NCBI GenBank assembly: GCA_048463395.1
Contig: DBFWPL010000019.1
Span: 11,969 to 75,968 of the forward strand
Direction: 5' to 3'
DNA from: JAGAJR01 sp048463395
Lineage (GTDB): Bacteria > Pseudomonadota > Alphaproteobacteria > RF32 > CAG-239
DNA length: 64,000 bases
The notes beneath the pieces are model-generated. The model made no database searches and was not told the origin of the DNA. It worked only from the letters and a program-made list of their open reading frames with translations. Of this stretch, positions 44,933 to 53,707 are shown piece by piece. A program made the position numbers and the translations under genes. Numbering within the stretch: the stretch's first letter is position 1; every line of letters starts with the position of its first letter.

Positions 44933-45907
44933 TTAGAGGTAAATGGCAACAACCTTGTGAACTTTGTTCAAATCATCGTTCCCGATTTCAATCCTTTCGT
45001 CAGGATTCCATCTTAAACCGTATAATTGTCCGTTTTCATCTTCACGAATACTGACGATTTTGGCTTCTTCTTCATTGGCATAATAAATCGCAATATCTCC
45101 GACACTGACAACGTCCTGAGGGTCGATGAATAAAATGGAACGGGTTGGCAATAAGCTGCCTAATCTTCTTGAACATAAGTTAACGGCATAAGCGTCTTTT
45201 TTGTTGTAAAGTTGAGGCGGACGTTGAACTTTCTTTGTTTCCTGTTCAAAATCAATAATGATATCCCCGTCTTTCCCGGCAACACCGTAAACGGAAATTT
45301 TAACACCGTCTTGATTAGCGGTTGTTCCAAAGGCAGAAATGGCACCGCGAGGAGTAGAAAGCAATTTATATTTAGCATCATTACGTTGAATAATTTCTTC
45401 CAACATACCTTTTTCTTCAAGGTTTTTGATGTTTTCTTTCAACTCGTCAACAGAAGTGTTCATTGCTTTGGCAATGTTTTTAAATTCTTTATCGGAAACT
45501 TCTCTCTGTCCCATTTCAATGCGGTGATAAACGGACAAAGTCATATCAGCACTTTCGGCAACTTCAATCAAAGTCAGATTCTTTTCGTTTCTGATTTGTC
45601 TTAAGCCGGCACCTAAAGTTTTTAAACCGCTTTTTTCATTGATTTTATTTCGTCTTTCCTGTTCTCTTCTCCAGGATTGTACAACTTCCTGTTGGGAATT
45701 TTGTTCATTTACGAATAATTCCTGCAAAGGACAGTCCAAAAATTCGGCAACTCTGACCAGTTGTTCTTGATCAACACGTCTGTATCCTTTTTCAATTTTA
45801 GAAATAGCGGAAAGACTGACGGAAAGATGATCCGCAAGCTCCTGCATAGAGCGTCCGCGTAATCTTCTGAACATTCTAATCTGATTAGGGAAAATAATTT
45901 CTTCCAT
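44933..45907 (-). CDS. Double-HTH repressor with S24/LexA-like C-terminal domain
   Basis: A 324-residue regulator. Two XRE helix-turn-helix domains are visible (about 6-60, SMQELADHLSVSLSAISKIE, and about 85-142, TLIEVAESADMTLSVYHRIE). The C-terminal half (about 170-324) resembles the S24 domain of CI/LexA-type repressors, with ILFIDPQDVVSVGDIAIYY and a Lys in EAKIVSI; the usual Ser-Met-x-Pro active site is not clear (CSRRLGSLLP instead), so self-cleavage is doubtful. AGGTGA lies before the ATG. A promoter-like pair and GTAC-containing repeats lie upstream, which fits autoregulation. It may control the secretion genes around it; this is inference. Confidence 0.8.
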   Translation of the reverse strand: MEEIIFPNQIRMFRRLRGRSMQELADHLSVSLSAISKIEKGYRRVDQEQLVRVAEFLDCPLQELFVNEQNSQQEVVQSWRREQERRNKINEKSGLKTLGAGLRQIRNEKNLTLIEVAESADMTLSVYHRIEMGQREVSDKEFKNIAKAMNTSVDELKENIKNLEEKGMLEEIIQRNDAKYKLLSTPRGAISAFGTTANQDGVKISVYGVAGKDGDIIIDFEQETKKVQRPPQLYNKKDAYAVNLCSRRLGSLLPTRSILFIDPQDVVSVGDIAIYYANEEEAKIVSIREDENGQLYGLRWNPDERIEIGNDDLNKVHKVVAIYL

Positions 45908-45940
45908 TTTGCTTCACCTTTTTTATTGTAAAAAAACAAC

Positions 45941-46020
45941 TGTACTCAATTACTTGCATCATAATAGATGAGAAATATTAATCAAGAAAATAGTACAAAA
46001 AAAGACAATATGTGTACAAA
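45941..46020. promoter_or_regulatory. Promoter and possible operator repeats of the double-HTH repressor
   Basis: On the minus strand TTGATT (45980-45985) and TATGAT (45958-45963) are 16 bases apart. Around it are three GTAC-centred elements: TGTACT (45941), TAGTACAAA (45991) and TGTACAAA (46013). They could be operator sites for the repressor or for control of the divergent LprI-like gene. Confidence 0.4.
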
Positions 46021-46112
46021 TATGCAGAAATTGAATTAATTATATTATTAATTGATTTTTATGAATATTGGTTCATAATCTTTTCAAAGACAATTTAATA
46101 TGGAGTTGATGA

Positions 46113-46541
46113 ATGATGAAGAAAAAGCTTTGGATATCAGCCTTAATGTTTACAGCCATCTCATTTCCGGCATATTCATTTAATTATGAACAATGCTCAG
46201 CAGCTGCAAAAGATGATTGGGGGTATGCTGCTTGTATGAAAACAGAAAGTAACAGATTGATAAATTTAATAAAAGCAGAATATGATGCGATTGGAAAAGA
46301 TTCCAGATTTACAGTCTGGAATAAAGGAAAATCACAAAATTCTGATAATTTGAGAAAATTGTTTAATGACTGGTTGAGTTATAGAGATAACTATTGTTCC
46401 TTATATACACTCTCCATGTCAAATTATATAGGAATTGATGAATATAATCGGCAAAAGTGTATTTATGACATAACTAATCAACAATATAATGATATTAAAT
46501 CAATAATACAGAATGCAGATTCGGATGTTGTTGGAAATTAA
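46113..46541 (+). CDS. LprI-like (DUF1311-type) secreted protein, copy 2
   Basis: A 142-residue exported protein: signal peptide (ending PAYS), then a domain with Cys residues spaced as in DUF1311/LprI proteins (YEQCSAAAKD, YAACMKTESNRL, a WLSYRDNYCS helix and KCIYDITNQQY). The W-x-x-Y-R-x-x-x-C element is characteristic. GGAG lies upstream of the two adjacent ATGs. It is transcribed away from the repressor gene and converges on the VirB6 operon with a shared terminator. Proteins of this family are exported; some bind lysozyme. Confidence 0.7.
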   Translation: MMKKKLWISALMFTAISFPAYSFNYEQCSAAAKDDWGYAACMKTESNRLINLIKAEYDAIGKDSRFTVWNKGKSQNSDNLRKLFNDWLSYRDNYCSLYTLSMSNYIGIDEYNRQKCIYDITNQQYNDIKSIIQNADSDVVGN

Positions 46542-46574
46542 AAGAAAGCCCCTTTTTTAAGGGGCTTTCTTTTT
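46540..46574. terminator. Bidirectional terminator between LprI-like gene and VirB6 operon
   Basis: AAAAGAAAGCCCCTT and AAGGGGCTTTCTTTT pair with a four-base loop. It terminates both converging transcripts and overlaps the end of the VirB6 gene. Confidence 0.93.
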
Positions 46575-49500
46575 ACTTAAATCCTCCTAATGGGCCGGAG
46601 TGTCCTTTTCGAGCAATCTGGTCTTGGAATGCCTTCATGTCTTCCGCCCCAAACATAATTTCGTCTTTAGGAACGCTACCGGAGATATTGCCAAGACTAT
46701 CCATTGGTCTTCCGCCCATTTTGTCATAATAGGAAGTAAAGGAGAAATTATCTTTTACCGTACCTTGAGCAATTGAACCGAAACTTCCGTTTTCTCCGTC
46801 TTTATTATATTGGTAAGAAGATTTTTTATTAACAATACCATCAGAAGAGTATTTAACAGCTTCGCCTTTTTTGGTAATGGTTTCATATTCTGTTAAAGCT
46901 CTGTTTCCGGAAAGAGTCATCCTGAAGTTGCTTCTGGTTCCGTCTTTATGTACTTGGCTGACTTCAAAAACATCACGACCTTTATCATCTTTAAAACTTC
47001 TGACGTTACGTTGAGTAAATGAACCGTTCAGTGTGGCTCCTTCAATACCCGGCATTCTCTCAGCCAACATTTGGTTTAATAATGCCTCGTTAACAGTATC
47101 CGCATCATGGGTGGAACCGTTACGAATAGCATGAAGAGCAACCTGATTAACAGAACCGTCTTTATTGATCATATATTTTCCGCCGGCTGCTTTCATTTCT
47201 GTTTTTCTGGAAATAACGTTGCCGTTTTTATCACGTTGTTCCTTAACACTAAAGAAAGTGTCTGTTTTTGTCGTAGTAGATGCTCCGTTTCCTTTTGTTT
47301 TTGTTCTGGAGATGTTTTGGCGTCCGGAGGCATCCGTAGATAAAACTTTTGTAACGTTTCTGCGGAGGAACCAACTCTTGGAATTGACAACAACATTTCC
47401 GTTTTCATCTAAAGTAGCATTAGAACTGTTTTTCATTCTCCAAGCCTGGAAACTCATTCTGGCATTGTTAAATTTCTCTTTTACGGTATTTCCTGCCGCG
47501 GACATACCTTTGCCGACCAATCTTCCGGCCCCGAGAACAGTTGGTTTGGCAATGCCTTTAACGCCGCTCATGGCCAGTGTTCCGACATTAGAGCCAATAT
47601 CTTGGTTGCCGACACCAATTGTTTCAGCAAAGTTTCCGGCAAGAGATTTCGCTTCTCCAAGTACGGCCCAACCAATAAGCATGATGAATGCCAGTTCAAG
47701 GAATGTGGTTCCCCACCAAGCCAAACCGGATAAAATGACGCTGTAATCAGAATCTGTTCCGGCATTGATTGTGTTTGTGCGATTAAAACTTTCAGCTAAT
47801 CGTCCCGTCAGGGCTTCGGATAAAATGAAAATAATGATAGTGAGGAATACAAAACTGAACATACAATTTAAGAATGTTTCCCAAATTTTCCCAACATATT
47901 TTTTACGAGTAATCTTGAAAGCGTAAGCTGCAACTGCCATAGGTAATAATGCTGTGGCAACGCTCAATTGCAAGACGGCATCGATCAATAAAAACGGATA
48001 AATAATCATAAGCAGAAGAGCCGAAATCCAGAGAACAAGTCCGACAATAACATATCCGACATTAGGGAAGATCGGCCATCCTCTCCAGGATTCGACAAAG
48101 AAACCGACACACAAAGAAGTTGATCCAAGAGCCATGACATCCAATAATTTGTCTTGAATAGCTTTGATTGTGCAAAGGATGTTAACGCCCATAGAAATTG
48201 GTAATCCCCCGTTATCAGACAATCCAAAGTCATTTTTACAGGAGCTTCCGTCAACCACAACTTGAGCAAGTTTCATTCCGGTATTAAAAATTGGTTCCAT
48301 TGCCATACCGAAAAACGTTGTGGCATCGCTTCGTAAAAATACCACGACAACAATGACAACAAAAGCCTGATTTAAGATTGTCTTAATTAAAATTCGTGGT
48401 TCTTTTTGCTCCATTGCAGATATGAATTTCAAAATAGTAATGGAAAGCCAAATTGCAAAACCAAGCATTACCAGTTTTGCCATGGCATCGGCTAAAGCTG
48501 CATATGCTTTTTTGGCAATCCCACTGGCTGTTTCAAATAAAATACCGAACAAATCACAGAATATGCAGTCGGCGTAGCTGTTTCTGTAAGAGCTGACATT
48601 GCATTCTCTGGTGCCTTTGTCTCCTTGAGGAACAGCGATTGTTGATGAACCTCCACCGCCACCTGAGGCACCACCATAGGACCCGGATGTTGATTGTCCT
48701 TCTTTACAAGTACATTTCCCATTATATAATTGTTTAGCAATTTCGTCTGCAGATTTTCCTGGATTTTTTTCTAATTCTTTGCGGATTGCTAATGATTGTT
48801 GAGCATATTTTTCATCATCTTTTCGTCTGTTAAGACAGCTTGATTTTATATCACTCCCTATGGCTTTACAATTACTGAGGTAATTTCTATATATTTCACT
48901 AATTTTTTTAATAATTTCATCGTCTTTTAAATTACTGTTACATACATTACGTATTTGTGTTATATAAGAATTAGTTATACCTTGGTTAAAAAAAGACCAT
49001 AAAAGCATTTGAATTTCAGGGGCATAACTTGTGTATGCAGGAAATGAGCGTTTGAGTTTCCCTCTAGTTGAGTTTGGATCACTTTCGTTGTCAACAGTAT
49101 TATTTTGGAGTGCAGCCGTTTTGGGTCCGACAGATGCCCAAGCTTTTACAAAACTGGCATCACCGGTACAAGCCCGTTTTAACATATTATCGTAAGAACC
49201 GCCCCCTAATTCATTCCATAATTCAGAGTTGCTTTGTAACTTTTTCAAGAATACGGACATGGTGCCTGTCATCTTTCCTGCTTTAGAATCACAAGCAAGC
49301 TGTGCTGCACCATAAGTACAACCTCCTGCATCTTCTTTGGCACATTTATTAAATGCAGCGTAATTTCCGCCAGATTCGCCGCGATGTGTAAATTGCTTTA
49401 AATCATCCGCAGGAAAAAAGTAAACACAACCTTTTTGAGGACAATAATTAGCAGTGTTTGATGTCAATGGCGTCTGTTGTTTTTGCTCTGCTGTCATATC

Positions 49501-50346
49501 GTAAGTTTCTAACCCGGTAGGGTTGCTGGCAACTTTATTACCACTTGCCAGACAGGCAGGGTCTAATACAGGTGCATTTCTGTTTTTTGTAGAATCTCCC
49601 TCACGGACTTCAAAGTGAAGGTGAGGTCCGTAACCAGAGTTTCTTTCTCCGGATGAAGCTTTTTTAGTGCTCTTTATAATTTTTCCATTGCTGCATTCGT
49701 AACCGGAATCAATAGGTTTTCCTGGACACTTTGCTGAGCAGTTTGATCCCCCTGAAAGGGCAATCTTCTGTCCTTTTCTTACAACGTTTCCTTTTTGAAC
49801 AAGTATGCTTTTTAAATGCATATATACAGAGGTGTAATAATCTTGTTTACTACCAGCTTTAAGGTGTAAAATTTTTATTACCCTTCCAGCTCCTCCTGAG
49901 CATTCGTTTACATCCGATACCTTTCCATCCGCTGCAGCATAAACTTCAGTACCTTGAGGCATAGCATAATCATATCCATCATGGTGGCTAATTTTTGTTT
50001 TTCCATTTACTTTTCTCGCACGCTTCCCAGGAGCGGAATTCCTTGCTGAAGGAGAACCATTAAATGGGGCAAAACTAAAACTTTGGTTGTTGTTAGCTGT
50101 GTTGTCAGCATTAACCCAAGTGCAACACCTATGAACTTCGTTTACGGCAATTTTACAGCTGGCATCTAACTCACAATGAATTTTTCCGGCATTAATATCT
50201 TTTCTACATTCAGCAGCAGTATTATAGCTTTTTGTACCAACCGAGTCATAATTTTTGGCAAAAACAGATGAGGCAAAGAATAGTAGCAAAGCTAATATAC
50301 TTATTTCTCTTAATATTTTCAGACCATTTAAGTTCAGTTTCATCAT
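46573..50346 (-). CDS. virB6: VirB6-like channel protein fused to M23 endopeptidase and muramidase-like domains
   Basis: A 1257-residue protein starting at ATG 50346 (AGGTGG five bases upstream; the in-frame GTG nine bases earlier overlaps that site). In order: a signal peptide (about 1-30); a Cys-rich stretch; an M23 metallopeptidase domain (about 119-250) with zinc ligands H122-x3-D126 and HLHFEV (H242, H244); a lysozyme-like domain (about 305-480) with RGESGGNY (candidate catalytic Glu about 324) and TYGAAQL; a Gly/Ser linker; a TrbL/VirB6 block of several membrane helices (about 590-900); and a polar C-terminal tail of 350 residues. VirB6 forms the inner-membrane channel. The wall-cutting domains would face the periplasm and could replace VirB1. 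It is the last of four VirB6-like genes. Confidence 0.85.
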   Translation of the reverse strand: MMKLNLNGLKILREISILALLLFFASSVFAKNYDSVGTKSYNTAAECRKDINAGKIHCELDASCKIAVNEVHRCCTWVNADNTANNNQSFSFAPFNGSPSARNSAPGKRARKVNGKTKISHHDGYDYAMPQGTEVYAAADGKVSDVNECSGGAGRVIKILHLKAGSKQDYYTSVYMHLKSILVQKGNVVRKGQKIALSGGSNCSAKCPGKPIDSGYECSNGKIIKSTKKASSGERNSGYGPHLHFEVREGDSTKNRNAPVLDPACLASGNKVASNPTGLETYDMTAEQKQQTPLTSNTANYCPQKGCVYFFPADDLKQFTHRGESGGNYAAFNKCAKEDAGGCTYGAAQLACDSKAGKMTGTMSVFLKKLQSNSELWNELGGGSYDNMLKRACTGDASFVKAWASVGPKTAALQNNTVDNESDPNSTRGKLKRSFPAYTSYAPEIQMLLWSFFNQGITNSYITQIRNVCNSNLKDDEIIKKISEIYRNYLSNCKAIGSDIKSSCLNRRKDDEKYAQQSLAIRKELEKNPGKSADEIAKQLYNGKCTCKEGQSTSGSYGGASGGGGGSSTIAVPQGDKGTRECNVSSYRNSYADCIFCDLFGILFETASGIAKKAYAALADAMAKLVMLGFAIWLSITILKFISAMEQKEPRILIKTILNQAFVVIVVVVFLRSDATTFFGMAMEPIFNTGMKLAQVVVDGSSCKNDFGLSDNGGLPISMGVNILCTIKAIQDKLLDVMALGSTSLCVGFFVESWRGWPIFPNVGYVIVGLVLWISALLLMIIYPFLLIDAVLQLSVATALLPMAVAAYAFKITRKKYVGKIWETFLNCMFSFVFLTIIIFILSEALTGRLAESFNRTNTINAGTDSDYSVILSGLAWWGTTFLELAFIMLIGWAVLGEAKSLAGNFAETIGVGNQDIGSNVGTLAMSGVKGIAKPTVLGAGRLVGKGMSAAGNTVKEKFNNARMSFQAWRMKNSSNATLDENGNVVVNSKSWFLRRNVTKVLSTDASGRQNISRTKTKGNGASTTTKTDTFFSVKEQRDKNGNVISRKTEMKAAGGKYMINKDGSVNQVALHAIRNGSTHDADTVNEALLNQMLAERMPGIEGATLNGSFTQRNVRSFKDDKGRDVFEVSQVHKDGTRSNFRMTLSGNRALTEYETITKKGEAVKYSSDGIVNKKSSYQYNKDGENGSFGSIAQGTVKDNFSFTSYYDKMGGRPMDSLGNISGSVPKDEIMFGAEDMKAFQDQIARKGHSGPLGGFK

Positions 50347-50358
50347 TTTAACCACCTG

Positions 50359-52320
50359 CTACTGATTATCCTGTCCGTCGGCATTGTTGTTTTGTTGATC
50401 CGGGGTAGGGGCATTGTCATTAGGAATACTGCCATTAGTGATATTATCGTTCCTTATGGTATTGCCTCTTTTGCCTATCTGCCCCATCTGGCTGCCTTTC
50501 TTTTTCCAAGCTTGACCGGTCTTTTCCAATTTAGTTCCTGCTTTTTCAATGGCTTTTCCTGCTTTTTTCATTCCTTTTCCGACCTGTTTCACCACTTGAC
50601 CGACCTTTTTGACAGCTGTACCGGTATATTGGACGGCCGTTCCGCCGGCCTTTACAGCACCACCTGCAATCATCATCGGAACGCCGACAATAGCTCCAAG
50701 TCCGGTAGCGGATAAGCCACTTCCTGCCTGCATCAGTGCACTGCCTCCTGCAGCAACACCTTTTCCGGCTCCTTCTGCGGCTTGTCCGGCTCCCTCTACG
50801 GCTTGTCCGGCTCCTTCTGTGGCTTGTCCGGCCATGTTTACGGCTTTTCCTGTTTGTTTAACTGCGACACCGGTGTTCTTAACCGTAGCTCCGGTAGCGG
50901 AAATGGCATTTTGAGCCTTCTCTTCATCCTTTCCTTTAAATTTATTTCTAATGAATTTTGCTGCTTTAAAAGCTTTTTTAACCGCTTTCTCCGTAACCTT
51001 ACCACCAGCCTTCGCTGCTACTTTTATTGTTTTTTTAGCGGTACCGAGAGTAGCTTTTTTGGCGATATCTGTCATTCGGGTCATTTCGGTATGCATAGGG
51101 GTTGAATTTATGAGACCGCCCTCAAAGAAAGTGTTAACATAATCGGAAATGGTTGAACCTATTAGTTTCATTGAATACAAATAAGCAAAAACAATAATAA
51201 TAAAGTATGGTCCGGTAATAGCAAATGTCTCTGATATCCATTCAGAATCTCCGGCTTCGATTCGTTTATAGAATTCATCAAGATCACGAATAGATTTGCT
51301 TACCAAAATCAGGGCGTATGATCCGGTCATGCCTAACATCATAAATGTGCCGGCGGATTTAATAATCATGGATATACAAGATTTTATCTTGCCCTCGGTC
51401 GGTTTAAATGGCCACAGAGCCATCAGGACAGGGAATACAATAACGGCAAATCCCATTTTGAACGAAATATCCAATAAATAGTAAGAAAAACCTAATGTCA
51501 GCATAAAACCGAAAAACCAAATAACCGCCCCGCATACCCAAATCCAAAAATTAGGAATGGCAAGAGTAAATATTTCTTCTCCGACAAACTTGACAGTCCA
51601 ACGCCATGCTCCGGCATTAATGGAGTGACAAGTCAAAGAGTGCCCGATAATCAGATTGGTAGAAACTGTTTTATCCATACTTTCGGTAAAACCCATAATG
51701 TCATTAATCATTTGAGCAGAAACGACTTTTGTACCTTTAACGGTATAGGTTGTGCTTGGCGTGAGCTCCAGATGTGCCGGCGATGCCTCTAACAGAGAAA
51801 TTCCGTAACTGGCACCGGCATTCATAATCGGTTCGACAATATAAGTCATAAACGTAGCAACACCGGAAACGATAGTAACATAAGCCACCAAACACTTGAA
51901 TAGTGTTATAAACAACTCGTTAACCATTGCAGCCGGCTCTACGTTGGTAAAACTAGAGATTTTTTGAATAACAAAGAAAGCCATCCAAAGCATTAAACCT
52001 ATTTGCAGAATAATTATCGCGGCTTCCGTGGTAATATCTTCTGCGTTGGAACAGGCATCCAAAAAGGTTGTAATAAGTGTTTTTACAATAATGCACGAAT
52101 AACAGGAGGATTGATATTTCCGTCTCATACCATCAATGTTACAAGAGGCGTTAGAACCCTCCTGTTTCTTAATTTCAACTATTGATTTGCTCTCTGGAAT
52201 GTTTTCGTAAGCTATAGCCGAAGAGGAAAAGAGTGGGCTGACAAACAAAAGGCACAAAAGCAACCCAAATGCAAAGCTTTGCATTTTATGCATTAAAATA
52301 TGTAAATTTATATTTCTCAT
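50359..52320 (-). CDS. virB6: VirB6-like channel protein with Ala/Gly repeat tail
   Basis: A 653-residue TrbL/VirB6-family protein: signal-like N-terminal helix (about 15-37), a Cys-containing periplasmic part, six or so membrane helices (about 90-400), then a cytoplasmic tail with KxxKKATLGTAKK and a long run of roughly 7-residue units such as AVEGAGQA and AVKKVGQV (about 470-620), ending in an Asn/Gln-rich stretch. VirB6 proteins form the polytopic core of the inner-membrane pore. GGAGG lies six bases before the ATG, which overlaps the previous stop by four bases. The Ala/Gly/Lys repeats are predicted to be amphipathic helices; their role is unknown. Confidence 0.82.
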   Translation of the reverse strand: MRNINLHILMHKMQSFAFGLLLCLLFVSPLFSSSAIAYENIPESKSIVEIKKQEGSNASCNIDGMRRKYQSSCYSCIIVKTLITTFLDACSNAEDITTEAAIIILQIGLMLWMAFFVIQKISSFTNVEPAAMVNELFITLFKCLVAYVTIVSGVATFMTYIVEPIMNAGASYGISLLEASPAHLELTPSTTYTVKGTKVVSAQMINDIMGFTESMDKTVSTNLIIGHSLTCHSINAGAWRWTVKFVGEEIFTLAIPNFWIWVCGAVIWFFGFMLTLGFSYYLLDISFKMGFAVIVFPVLMALWPFKPTEGKIKSCISMIIKSAGTFMMLGMTGSYALILVSKSIRDLDEFYKRIEAGDSEWISETFAITGPYFIIIVFAYLYSMKLIGSTISDYVNTFFEGGLINSTPMHTEMTRMTDIAKKATLGTAKKTIKVAAKAGGKVTEKAVKKAFKAAKFIRNKFKGKDEEKAQNAISATGATVKNTGVAVKQTGKAVNMAGQATEGAGQAVEGAGQAAEGAGKGVAAGGSALMQAGSGLSATGLGAIVGVPMMIAGGAVKAGGTAVQYTGTAVKKVGQVVKQVGKGMKKAGKAIEKAGTKLEKTGQAWKKKGSQMGQIGKRGNTIRNDNITNGSIPNDNAPTPDQQNNNADGQDNQ

Positions 52321-53684
52321 GGCCGACCTCCGGAAGGTTTTTCATTATCTAAATCTTCAAGAGAGGAATTTTTTAAGGAATCGCTGGCATTTGTGATTTT
52401 TTGATATGTTTTTATAGTTTGTCCGATGATAGATTTTTTATCATCCTCGTCATCATCTTTTTTGAATTTTTTTATAGCACGATAAATCCATCCGATAACA
52501 GGAAGTTTACTAATAAGCCATTTAACAACACCCTTAAGTTTTTTCTGGAATTCAGATTTTGCATTTCCGCCGACTAACGAACCGGATACTTCTTGAGCGA
52601 TTCCGATAGAGTATATAATTAAAAAGGCAATCATAATCAGACACATAAACGGAACGCTGAATTCTTTGAAGCTCTGATAATCCTGACCGGCATCAAAGAT
52701 GGCAGCATTATCCTTCAGAACTTGTTCCATAGCTAACAATGCCATTGTCATCATAACGGCAATAAACATCATAAACGCGGCTGAATTAAGAATGGTGTAG
52801 AAACCGAAACTGGCCCACTTCTTTGTCTGGTCAAACGCAAAAGCCATAATTAAAAGCGGCAGCATGATCATCATGATAGTCATCTTGAAGATGGTATCAA
52901 CAAGATAAAAAACGAACCCGAGTTTTACAAAAGTAAAGCAAAGTAAAACAAAAAGACCGATAAAAACAGGCATAATTCCCGGAGCCTTCATCACTTTAAA
53001 TGATATGGCATATCCCAGATTCAAACGCTCATTAACGGCACAAATCATGCAGTCCATCATTTGCTTTGGAGATTCCGGAAAATTAACCAAATTGGCAGCG
53101 GTCATTTCAGAGGCTTTACAAACAACAGGACGTCCCACACTCCAGGTTTCTCCGAATAAGGAGATGGTTCCGGAGGTTCCGTTATTGGCTTTGGCAAGAA
53201 TCTGACTTCCAAATTCAAGAAAGGCATTATAAAGAGGAAAGATGATTGAATTCATTACAAATAACAGATGATATGTAGATGAAGCCAGCAATCCGCAAAC
53301 AATACAAATGAACAATTTCTTAAAAATTTCAGTCCATACTTCGGCCATATTTTCTTCAGTAAAGGAACTGACGTGCTTAATTAAGCGGAAAGAAAGCCAG
53401 ACGGCAAAGGCAATCATCATCATTGCCAAAGCACCTTTGGTCAGTTTGGAGTAACTTCCCATGGCAACCTTTCCCATTTCATCATATAACAAATCCACAA
53501 CACCGGTCTGCCAACACTGACGTTGTTCTGCGGAATAATTATCAGCATCACTTTCAGTTGAATTGCCCATAGCCCCCATGCTGTTTGTGTCATTATTAGG
53601 ACTGCAGGCAGTAGCCATGAACACTACAGACAAAACAATCATCAGTAGTTTTAACAGTTTATTTATGTTCATGGCCTTTATCAT
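52317..53684 (-). CDS. virB6: VirB6-like membrane protein with lipoprotein-type signal
   Basis: A 455-residue TrbL/VirB6-family protein. The N-terminus has a lipobox-like MATAC (Cys 27), so the N-terminus may be lipidated and face the periplasm. A short acidic part follows, then the VirB6 block (about 70-365) starting MMMIAFAVWLSFRLIKHVSSF, closely similar in pattern to the other three copies, and a short Lys/Asp-rich cytoplasmic tail. It is the smallest and most compact of the four. AGGAC lies six bases before the ATG. It is followed by the next VirB6 with a four-base overlap. Confidence 0.82.
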   Translation of the reverse strand: MIKAMNINKLLKLLMIVLSVVFMATACSPNNDTNSMGAMGNSTESDADNYSAEQRQCWQTGVVDLLYDEMGKVAMGSYSKLTKGALAMMMIAFAVWLSFRLIKHVSSFTEENMAEVWTEIFKKLFICIVCGLLASSTYHLLFVMNSIIFPLYNAFLEFGSQILAKANNGTSGTISLFGETWSVGRPVVCKASEMTAANLVNFPESPKQMMDCMICAVNERLNLGYAISFKVMKAPGIMPVFIGLFVLLCFTFVKLGFVFYLVDTIFKMTIMMIMLPLLIMAFAFDQTKKWASFGFYTILNSAAFMMFIAVMMTMALLAMEQVLKDNAAIFDAGQDYQSFKEFSVPFMCLIMIAFLIIYSIGIAQEVSGSLVGGNAKSEFQKKLKGVVKWLISKLPVIGWIYRAIKKFKKDDDEDDKKSIIGQTIKTYQKITNASDSLKNSSLEDLDNEKPSGGRP

Positions 53685-53707
53685 CTTTTTAGTCCTATAG
53701 CTTCGGA

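Noticed and set aside
44373..46541. Toxin-antitoxin or immunity pair for the two small secreted proteins
   Set aside because: Both have signal peptides, are related to each other, and are not adjacent to each other; LprI-like proteins fit better.
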